A stretch of 8,213 bases of DNA from Methanobacteriota archaeon. Lineage in GTDB: Archaea > Thermoplasmatota > Poseidoniia > Poseidoniales > Poseidoniaceae. The notes under the pieces were generated by a model. That model saw only the letters and a program-made list of their open reading frames with translations, ran no database searches and was not told where the DNA came from. The position numbers and the translations under genes were made by a program. This document shows positions 1 to 4,867 of this stretch, in pieces. How positions within the stretch are numbered: the stretch's first letter is position 1; every line of letters begins with the position of its first letter. The stretch is taken from contig JAPOHM010000058.1 in NCBI GenBank assembly GCA_029979405.1, positions 1-8,213 on the forward strand. The letters are read 5' to 3'.

Positions 1-110
1 GATTCAACATCGATTTGTCCTGACAACCAAATCACGTTCCCATTTCTTACACCTGGAGTGTAAGGTCCGTACAGTTTTGTTCCAGATATTGATATGGCTT
101 CCTTTCCCAT
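1..110 (-). CDS. RidA/YjgF-family protein, 5' end only
   Basis: Partial gene: the first 36 codons are present and the rest lies beyond the left edge. The N-terminus reads MGKEAISISGTKLYGPYTPG, then VRNGNVIWLSGQIDVE. This matches the start of the Rid family, where a GPYSQAV-like segment is followed by a hydrophobic strand and SGQI. Known members such as RidA are small cytosolic trimers that hydrolyse reactive enamine/imine intermediates from amino acid metabolism. The catalytic arginine region is outside the window, so deaminase activity cannot be confirmed. I chose ATG at 110 because GGAGGTG lies just upstream. The frame is open back to a stop at 159-161, and a GTG at 134 is a less likely alternative start. 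It is divergent from the DUF354 gene, with 55 bases between the starts. Confidence 0.7.
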   Translation of the reverse strand, partial: MGKEAISISGTKLYGPYTPGVRNGNVIWLSGQIDVE

Positions 111-112
111 GC

Positions 113-119
113 CACCTCC
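113..119 (-). promoter_or_regulatory. Ribosome binding site for the RidA-family gene
   Basis: On the minus strand, GGAGGTG ends two bases before the ATG at 110; its GGAGG core is four bases from the ATG. It matches the archaeal 16S 3' end well but the spacing is short. It supports ATG 110 over the upstream GTG at 134. Confidence 0.5.
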
Positions 120-137
120 AATACGAGAAAGCACATC

Positions 138-143
138 AAAATA
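138..143. promoter_or_regulatory. AT-rich box between the divergent RidA and DUF354 genes
   Basis: AAAATA is the only AT-rich patch between the two starts. Its centre is about 25 bases upstream of the DUF354 ATG (166), where an archaeal TATA box would sit for a leaderless transcript. Read the other way (TATTTT) it is about 30 bases from the RidA start. No Shine-Dalgarno site precedes ATG 166, which fits a leaderless message. The match to a TATA consensus is weak, so position is the main support. Confidence 0.3.
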
Positions 144-165
144 GACCCTCCCTGCAGGCTATTGT

Positions 166-1098
166 ATGGCGATTGGCTGGGTTATTGACCATCCGGCACA
201 CGCTAGGCTTCTCGCTCCGCTAATGAGAGAAATTTCTGAAACAGATGACGTAATTATTGCTTGTGAGAGAGAAGAGGTCCGAAATATGTTGGAAAATTGT
301 GATGGACATCTTCCACGCAGAAAGACAGTTTGGGTACCAAGACCAGTTGGTAAAAAACGATTGAGAAAAGCATACCTTAGGCACAGGCTTTCCAAAAAAG
401 CTCTGAAAAATGTTGACAAAGTAATTTCAATAGGTGCGCCAATTGAATTAAGAGTAGCACCGAAAAAGAGCCAGCGATTCTATATTACCGATACTGAAAT
501 CAATCACGTCGCTCACAGGTTAGCTAAACCATCTGATATCATTATTCCAAATCATTTCGATGAAACGCTGTGCAAATATCTCTTTCAAAAGAAAGCAAAA
601 ATCCACAGGATTACTGGTTTACACGGGCACGCTCATCTCAGGCCTAGAATAAGGCCAGGAAGCGTTTCAGATCCACCTAACATTCTACTAAGGAAGCTTG
701 TAGGTGATGGAGTTCACGATAGTGATGAGATCTTGTCCATTCCAGAGGATTGGTTGAAAGGTTTGCAAATTACAGATGCTAGTGAAAATCAGTACGAAGG
801 CAATCCTTGGATGTTAGATGAAGTAATCTCAAAGTCTGATGGGGTTATCACTCAGTCCGTGACATTAGCGAGTGAAGCTGCAATTTTAGGAGTTCCAACA
901 CTGCTTGTTTCAAAGGCTAAAAGAGGGTTTTTACAGAAGTTACAAGATGATGGTTACCCCATTTTCATAACCGAAAATGCAAGCGAATCTGTTTATGCAT
1001 CTTGGCTAGCAGGGTTGCATCTTTTGGATGAATTAGATTCGATAGAATGGCCAGATGTAAAAAGTGAGATTCTCGAAATAATTAGACTCCAGCAGTAG
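166..1098 (+). CDS. DUF354 family protein, GT-B glycosyltransferase-like
   Basis: 310 residues, a normal length for this archaeal family. The N-terminus (MAIGWVIDHPAHARLLAPL) fits the DUF354 opening, a strand ending in an aspartate followed by P-x-H and a helix (D8, P10, H12). Residues 149-165 (ITGLHGHAHLRP and following) match the family's conserved Y-x-G-x-x-E/H-x-A-Y/H-L stretch. Residues 226-247 (GVITQSVTLASEAAILGVPT) are the C-terminal nucleotide-sugar-type loop and helix, where a G/S-T-x-x-x-E-A-x-x-x-G-x-P pattern is typical of GT-B enzymes and UDP-GlcNAc 2-epimerases. There is no signal peptide or membrane segment, so it is probably cytosolic. DUF354 members are often found near surface-glycan genes but the substrate is generally unknown. 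The 3' end overlaps the convergent small membrane protein gene by 17 bases. The family is fairly secure; the reaction is not. Confidence 0.75.
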   Translation: MAIGWVIDHPAHARLLAPLMREISETDDVIIACEREEVRNMLENCDGHLPRRKTVWVPRPVGKKRLRKAYLRHRLSKKALKNVDKVISIGAPIELRVAPKKSQRFYITDTEINHVAHRLAKPSDIIIPNHFDETLCKYLFQKKAKIHRITGLHGHAHLRPRIRPGSVSDPPNILLRKLVGDGVHDSDEILSIPEDWLKGLQITDASENQYEGNPWMLDEVISKSDGVITQSVTLASEAAILGVPTLLVSKAKRGFLQKLQDDGYPIFITENASESVYASWLAGLHLLDELDSIEWPDVKSEILEIIRLQQ

Positions 1099-1387
1099 AT
1101 GCGAGCGCTACGAGTCCACCTATCAGTAATAGGAAAGGAAGTACTGCCAAATAATTTAGAACCAGTCCAATAGTTGCTGAAGTATCATTTCCCATGTGGC
1201 CAGTGATTATTCCAATTGGTGCGGTCAGAAAGAAACAACATCCTACTGGTGGAATAATCAATGATGCTAGAATTACAAACCAAGTCATTAGCCCCATAAT
1301 TAGAGAAACAACGCCGTTAGAATTACTATTGTTCTGGACGATAATCATCTGCTGTCCAGGAAATTGCGGTATAGGCATTGCTTGCAT
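1082..1387 (-). CDS. Small DUF4190-like membrane protein
   Basis: 101 residues. A polar, Gln/Asn/Pro-containing head (1-24, including NNSNSN) is followed by hydrophobic segments at about 26-48, 49-63 and 72-98. The order of a hydrophobic segment, a short hydrophobic stretch ending IGIITGHMG, then SATIGLVLNYLAVL resembles DUF4190 proteins, whose hallmark is a G-H-x-A turn followed by a glycine-rich helix. The function of that family is not known to me. It is the third gene of the uppS operon, 21 bases after the Nudix stop. An AAAGGA (1405-1410) lies 17 bases from the ATG, too far for a good ribosome binding site, so translation may depend on coupling. An in-frame ATG three codons later is an alternative start. 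The last 17 bases overlap the convergent DUF354 gene. Confidence 0.6.
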   Translation of the reverse strand: MQAMPIPQFPGQQMIIVQNNSNSNGVVSLIMGLMTWFVILASLIIPPVGCCFFLTAPIGIITGHMGNDTSATIGLVLNYLAVLPFLLLIGGLVALASTAGV

Positions 1388-1408
1388 TGTTAAACCACAT
1401 CAATTCCT

Positions 1409-1822
1409 TTATGTAAAATTTAGCCGTTCTAACATTGAGAAATGGTCCCCTGCTAATTCGGTAATTTCTGATACATCGTACCAGGATGCATCTGCCGCAT
1501 CATCTCCTGCTATTGGTTCTCCTTCGGCATATACGAGATATGCAATAGAAACTACATGTCCTCTTGGATCCCTATCTGGGCTACCATTGACGCAAACTAA
1601 TTTTTGTACTACTCCATCCAAACCACATTCTTCCTTTAACTCTCTAATCACGGCGACTTCAGGGTCCTCGTTTTTTTCCACAAATCCACCCGGGAATGCC
1701 AACATGCCTTTCCATGGTTCATTTCCTCTTCTTATCAACAGGATCTTTCCAGAGTTAATTACGATTGCATCAACCGCTAATGACGGTGCTTCCCACTGTC
1801 CACATTCATCGCAAGCAGGCAT
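1409..1822 (-). CDS. Nudix hydrolase, probable ADP-ribose pyrophosphatase
   Basis: 137 residues from the chosen ATG. The Nudix box is complete: G46-x5-E52-x7-R60-E61-L-x-E64-E65-x-G67-L68, whose glutamates bind the catalytic metal. After it comes SPDRDPRG (81-88) followed by HVVSIAYL. That motif is characteristic of ADP-ribose pyrophosphatases, which cleave ADP-ribose to AMP and ribose 5-phosphate. A CDEC pair (C4, C7) at the N-terminus looks like half of a zinc-ribbon knuckle, but no second pair is seen. A GTG at 1831 would add three residues and overlap uppS. I prefer ATG 1822 because GGTGA (1828-1832) is correctly spaced five bases upstream and the GTG lies inside that site. It is cytosolic and is the second gene of the uppS operon, one base after the uppS stop. 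Other Nudix substrates cannot be excluded. Confidence 0.88.
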   Translation of the reverse strand: MPACDECGQWEAPSLAVDAIVINSGKILLIRRGNEPWKGMLAFPGGFVEKNEDPEVAVIRELKEECGLDGVVQKLVCVNGSPDRDPRGHVVSIAYLVYAEGEPIAGDDAADASWYDVSEITELAGDHFSMLERLNFT

Positions 1823-1823
1823 A

Positions 1824-2603
1824 CTATTCACCGTAACGCCTTACTCTTGCTTGATAAGTCTGAATAGCTTTGAGTAATTCTTTCTTAGAAAATGAAGGCC
1901 AAAATACATCTGAAAAGTATAATTCAGAATAAGCCATCTGCCAAAGAAGGAAATTAGAAATTCTTTCTTCTCCTGAAGTTCTAATTACTAAATCTGGGTC
2001 TGGCATATCTGCTGTGTACAATCTCTTACTGACTTCATTTTGGTTGATTTCATCTAATGGTAATTTACCCGATTTATGGTCCGCCTCGATACTTTTGATG
2101 GCACTAATCATCTCTTCACGACTACCGTAAGCTAGGCATACAGTAAAGGTGTAGTCTCCATAATCAGCGGTTTTGTTTTCAGCATAATCAATTGCGTCGT
2201 TTACAGACTTGGGAAGAAGCTCCCTTTTACCAATAATTTGAACCTTGACTTTATTTTCATGGATTCTTCCATCATCTGCAATGTCATGCAATCCCTCGAT
2301 ATACAATCGATATAAACCATCCAATTCATTTTCAGGACGATTCAGATTTTCTGTTGATAAAGCATAAACTGTAAAGTAATGAATTTCTAACTCTAAGACC
2401 CAATCAAGAACTTGTTCAAGTTTAATTTTCCCAAGTTTGTGTCCAAGATCGGTTTCCAATGCCTTTGACCATGCGAATCTTCTATTTCCATCCATGATTA
2501 TCGCAAGGTGGTTTACAGAAACCGGATGTTCTTTCACCTGTCTAAGCAGTTTTGCTTCAACTGCATTTCCAAGGACATCACCGAGGCGATTACTGATACC
2601 CAT
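1824..2603 (-). CDS. uppS: Cis-prenyltransferase (polyprenyl/undecaprenyl diphosphate synthase)
   Basis: 259 residues, normal for the family. It condenses isopentenyl diphosphate in cis onto an allylic diphosphate to make the long polyprenyl carrier used in archaeal glycan assembly. All conserved regions are visible: AIIMDGNRRFA at 34-44 with catalytic D38, ALSTENLNRP at 81-90, AYGSREEM at 158-165, and PDPDLVIRTSGEERISNFLL at 201-220 with R208, R214 and S216 for the IPP diphosphate. AYSELYF (224-230) then supplies the metal-binding E227. MDGNRR, rather than bacterial MDGNGR, is usual in archaea and eukaryotes. The frame stays open for 54 more codons upstream, but ATG 2603 follows a Shine-Dalgarno-like GAAGGGGG by seven bases and gives the family length. 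The upstream stretch has no family similarity and runs antisense to the next gene. It is the first gene of the uppS-Nudix-DUF4190-like operon. Chain length cannot be read from the sequence. Confidence 0.95.
   Translation of the reverse strand: MGISNRLGDVLGNAVEAKLLRQVKEHPVSVNHLAIIMDGNRRFAWSKALETDLGHKLGKIKLEQVLDWVLELEIHYFTVYALSTENLNRPENELDGLYRLYIEGLHDIADDGRIHENKVKVQIIGKRELLPKSVNDAIDYAENKTADYGDYTFTVCLAYGSREEMISAIKSIEADHKSGKLPLDEINQNEVSKRLYTADMPDPDLVIRTSGEERISNFLLWQMAYSELYFSDVFWPSFSKKELLKAIQTYQARVRRYGE
1828..1832 (-). promoter_or_regulatory. Ribosome binding site that sets the Nudix start
   Basis: GGTGA on the minus strand, five bases before ATG 1822, pairs with the UCACC part of the 16S tail. 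It lies across the last two sense codons of uppS, so translation of the two genes is probably coupled. It overlaps the alternative GTG start (1829-1831), which argues against that start. Confidence 0.5.
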
Positions 2604-2610
2604 TCCATCG

Positions 2611-2618
2611 CCCCCTTC
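2611..2618 (-). promoter_or_regulatory. Ribosome binding site for uppS
   Basis: GAAGGGGG on the minus strand ends seven bases before ATG 2603. It supports this start over the far upstream ATG at 2765, which would add 54 residues unrelated to the family. Confidence 0.45.
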
Positions 2619-2646
2619 ACATAGCCGATTCTCTTCAACCGTTTGA

Positions 2647-2652
2647 GTTAAT
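2647..2652. promoter_or_regulatory. AT-rich box between divergent uppS and the 344-residue gene
   Basis: GTTAAT stands in an otherwise C-rich patch. Its centre is about 26 bases upstream of ATG 2676, the position expected for a TATA-like element of a leaderless message; that gene has no Shine-Dalgarno site. In the other direction it is about 46 bases from the uppS ATG, leaving room for a leader of about 20 bases containing the uppS ribosome binding site. The consensus match is weak. Confidence 0.27.
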
Positions 2653-2675
2653 CCCCCCAAGCCCCTCGGCCTGTC

Positions 2676-3710
2676 ATGGAGGACAAACCATGGTGGCCGT
2701 CTGGCATTATCCAGAGCCATGATGAGTCTTCCGTTTATACAAAATGGGGTACAACTCCGCTTCATGTTCCTAACCTATCTATCGATTGGTGGAACGAACT
2801 TGACAGGTCATGGGGAGAATGGCCTGAGGTGAATGAAATTGTTGAGATAAGAAATGACCAACATGGTATCTGGTTAGACATAGGTGATTTTGAAGCATTA
2901 GTGTGCCCTATTCCAACAGGAAATCATTCTTCTAGGCTTTCTAAAAATTCAAAAATTGTAAAAGTGATATCTGACATTGTTGATTTACCCGTTGCAGGAA
3001 GTGAAAAAGATGGTGATTTCGTTCTGATTTATCCTAAGAAAACACCAACTGAAATTACAGGTAATTCTCTTGCAAAACTACATACTGTCTTGATTGATGG
3101 TGGCTGGGCTACTCCTAATGATGAGAGAAACTGGAACAACCGATTAAAATCAGCAGAAGATATCTTGCAAACCAATACATTGTGGAGGGCACCTCATTGT
3201 AAAAACACGATTGCTATCCCAAAATTTAATCTTCAAAAAATGAGAGTTGTTCCCATATTTTTGAGTGAAAAATTAATTTGGAAAAATGACACAAACTTAC
3301 CAATTTTACGGCAGGCGGTTGAATATAATGTATTGTCAGAATGGATGAATTCGATAGGTGAGAAATATCGTAGCAATTCAGTGATGCGTACTGCGACAGG
3401 TGGTTTGGCCCACATGAAGTATGATGTTGAGATTTTCAAAAAGGCTCAGTGTTATGCCTATGGAGAAGAATCGAACACAATCGATGAATATTTGTCAAAG
3501 GTCGATAGATTTCAAGCCAAGTTAGGAATAATGCGCCTCTTGAAAATGGGAATTCCTTTATCCATTTTTGGCCTTGTTTCGACTTTATGGTTATCCTCAG
3601 CAAACCATTTTGAAAACGCTACAATTGGATATGCTACGTTCTCAATTATTGGATTAATTTCAGGAGTAATGTACAGAAATTTAGAACCTGACTGGCGTCA
3701 TGAACTATGA
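2676..3710 (+). CDS. Uncharacterised protein with C-terminal membrane hairpin
   Basis: 344 residues; I do not recognise the family. Residues 1-285 form a soluble, tryptophan-rich domain (WW at 6-7 and 38-39) with mixed strands and helices. There is no signal peptide and only a few scattered cysteines. Two hydrophobic helices follow at about 291-308 and 316-334, then a short polar tail ending WRHEL. This layout suggests a protein held on the membrane by a C-terminal hairpin, with both ends probably on the cytosolic side. SLAKLHTVL (131-139) recalls a helix of aminoglycoside-phosphotransferase-like kinases, but no HGD-x4-N catalytic loop follows, so I do not call it a kinase. ATG 2676 was chosen for its AT-rich box about 26 bases upstream. 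The gene diverges from uppS and overlaps convergent mscS by 13 bases. Confidence 0.7.
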   Translation: MEDKPWWPSGIIQSHDESSVYTKWGTTPLHVPNLSIDWWNELDRSWGEWPEVNEIVEIRNDQHGIWLDIGDFEALVCPIPTGNHSSRLSKNSKIVKVISDIVDLPVAGSEKDGDFVLIYPKKTPTEITGNSLAKLHTVLIDGGWATPNDERNWNNRLKSAEDILQTNTLWRAPHCKNTIAIPKFNLQKMRVVPIFLSEKLIWKNDTNLPILRQAVEYNVLSEWMNSIGEKYRSNSVMRTATGGLAHMKYDVEIFKKAQCYAYGEESNTIDEYLSKVDRFQAKLGIMRLLKMGIPLSIFGLVSTLWLSSANHFENATIGYATFSIIGLISGVMYRNLEPDWRHEL

Positions 3711-3714
3711 CGCC
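3694..3714. repeat. Perfect 8-bp inverted repeat over two convergent stop codons
   Basis: GGCGTCAT (3694-3701) and ATGACGCC (3707-3714) are perfect inverted repeats around a five-base loop, GAACT. The repeat encodes the last residues of both convergent genes and contains both stops: TGA at 3708-3710 on plus and TGA at 3698-3700 on minus. Either transcript could fold it into a hairpin. No T-run follows on either strand, so it does not look like a classical intrinsic terminator. Confidence 0.55.
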
Positions 3715-4747
3715 TTCTATTGTCATGGAACATTAGTGAATGAGATGTTGCAAGCTCCATTACCTTCATCAGGAATTCATCTCTTGTTTCTCTCTCCACC
3801 ACTCCACTGTCGATATCCCAGTATATGTTACAACCAACATCGATAGCATCTGGGCCTAATGCAGAAACTTTTGCAAAGGAGGACTCTTCTTTCATCGTCT
3901 TTTCATGATCCTTGATCATTTTGTCAATAGCATCACAGAAAATCGAAACCTTAGCAGGGTCAGAGTTGATGTCCAATTTGAAAATCGGTTGCCATCTTCG
4001 GAATCTCCTTTTACCCCAGTTTTCTACAGGAGTATTTGTTAGGTTGGCATTCGGCATTGTTACTACAGTGTCCAAACTTGTTCGAATTAGTGTTGTTCGC
4101 AGACCAATTTCAATTACTTCTCCTTCGACAGAACCTATGACTACCCAATCTCCAACCTGAAACGGTCGGTCAAGGAGAACAGTGGTTGCTCCAAAAATAT
4201 TGGAAATAGTATCCTGCGCAGCCAGAGCTAAAGCCAATCCGGTTATTCCCAATCCTGCTACAAGTGTCGTTAATTCAAATCCTAGAGCGTCAGCAATGAA
4301 AATCAATCCAAAGATGACAATCAGAAATCGAATTATGCTTTCTGCCGCGGTAATTACGGTCTTTTGAGAGCCATCTAATTCTCCATCTTCATCAGTCCAT
4401 AGCACGAAAGCATGGATTACGCCTACGAATCTAAATGCGGTAACAACTAACGAGATAACCAAAATTAATTGCAAAGTTGATGTAAGTGTTTCATATTGCT
4501 CTCCGATGTAAATTCCTATCCAACATCCTGCCGCTACTCCCAATGATTTCCCCGAATCAACGAGGGCTTTTTTTGCTACTTCGCTAACCAATTGTAAATT
4601 GTTGAAAATTTTAGGAATAAGAATTCCACTTAGAGTTCTTGTAATGAGAATTATACCAAGAATAATCACCGAAGTTATGATAGATTCCATACTGATTCCA
4701 TAAATTGACTTATCATGTCCGGGAACCATCTCGATTACGTTTTGCAT
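3698..4747 (-). CDS. MscS-family mechanosensitive ion channel
   Basis: 349 residues. Members open under membrane tension to release solutes during hypo-osmotic shock. Hydrophobic segments lie at about 21-45, 67-83, 91-116 and 133-155. The pore helix follows at about 157-190, with the small-residue pattern GLGITGLALALAAQDTISNI typical of the MscS TM3 helix. Next comes LLDRPFQVGDWVVIG (191-205), the hallmark entry to the beta domain, then TVVTMPNANL (227-236) and a C-terminal alpha/beta domain to about 340. About five membrane helices make it larger than E. coli MscS (three helices) and closer to the YnaI/YbdG-type relatives. ATG 4747 is the first in frame; M7 and M20 are possible alternatives. 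It stands alone, divergent from the peptidase operon and convergent with the 344-residue gene. Confidence 0.93.
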   Translation of the reverse strand: MQNVIEMVPGHDKSIYGISMESIITSVIILGIILITRTLSGILIPKIFNNLQLVSEVAKKALVDSGKSLGVAAGCWIGIYIGEQYETLTSTLQLILVISLVVTAFRFVGVIHAFVLWTDEDGELDGSQKTVITAAESIIRFLIVIFGLIFIADALGFELTTLVAGLGITGLALALAAQDTISNIFGATTVLLDRPFQVGDWVVIGSVEGEVIEIGLRTTLIRTSLDTVVTMPNANLTNTPVENWGKRRFRRWQPIFKLDINSDPAKVSIFCDAIDKMIKDHEKTMKEESSFAKVSALGPDAIDVGCNIYWDIDSGVVERETRDEFLMKVMELATSHSLMFHDNRRRHSS

Positions 4748-4780
4748 AGTTCGTTCCAGTTCAGTAATGGTTTTGATGTT

Positions 4781-4788
4781 TCTTATAG
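4781..4788 (-). promoter_or_regulatory. Probable TATA box for mscS
   Basis: CTATAAGA on the minus strand is the best TATA-like sequence in the window's intergenic regions. Its centre is about 37 bases from ATG 4747, so transcription would start around 4758 and leave a leader of about 11 bases with no clear Shine-Dalgarno site. Confidence 0.4.
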
Positions 4789-4795
4789 TATCAAC

Positions 4796-4812
4796 AGCCC
4801 CCTACGGGGGCT
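4796..4812. repeat. GC-rich 7-bp inverted repeat between divergent mscS and the peptidase gene
   Basis: AGCCCCC (4796-4802) and GGGGGCT (4806-4812) pair perfectly around a three-base loop, TAC. The repeat is about 50 bases from the mscS start and 55 from the peptidase start, immediately upstream of the probable mscS TATA box. It could be an operator-like site, or a hairpin in an upstream leader of the peptidase message. With no T-run and no gene ending nearby, a terminator role is unlikely. Confidence 0.45.
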
Positions 4813-4867
4813 AATCAATTCACGCGACGATTTGAAAAGGGGGTGGGCAGTGGGGTAATTGGTAGCC

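Noticed and set aside
1194..1877. Long plus-strand open frame (227 codons) across the Nudix gene
   Set aside because: It is the antisense shadow of the Nudix and DUF4190-like genes. Its product is low in charged residues with no recognisable motif, while the minus strand carries a complete Nudix box.
2604..2765. 54-residue N-terminal extension of the cis-prenyltransferase frame, from ATG 2765
   Set aside because: It has no family similarity, makes the protein too long, and lies antisense to the start of the divergent 344-residue gene. ATG 2603 has a spaced Shine-Dalgarno site.
3060..3300. Aminoglycoside-phosphotransferase-like kinase in the 344-residue protein
   Set aside because: Only a short LAKLH-like helix resembles the family. 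The HGD-x4-N catalytic loop and the metal-binding aspartate are not found.
3694..3714. Classical intrinsic terminator at the convergent junction
   Set aside because: The stem is present but no T-run follows on either strand, so I list it as an inverted repeat only.
4839..4862. Canonical four-tract G-quadruplex before the peptidase gene
   Set aside because: Only three G tracts of three or more lie close together and the nearest fourth is just GG, so a standard three-layer quadruplex is not supported. The region is reported only as G-rich.
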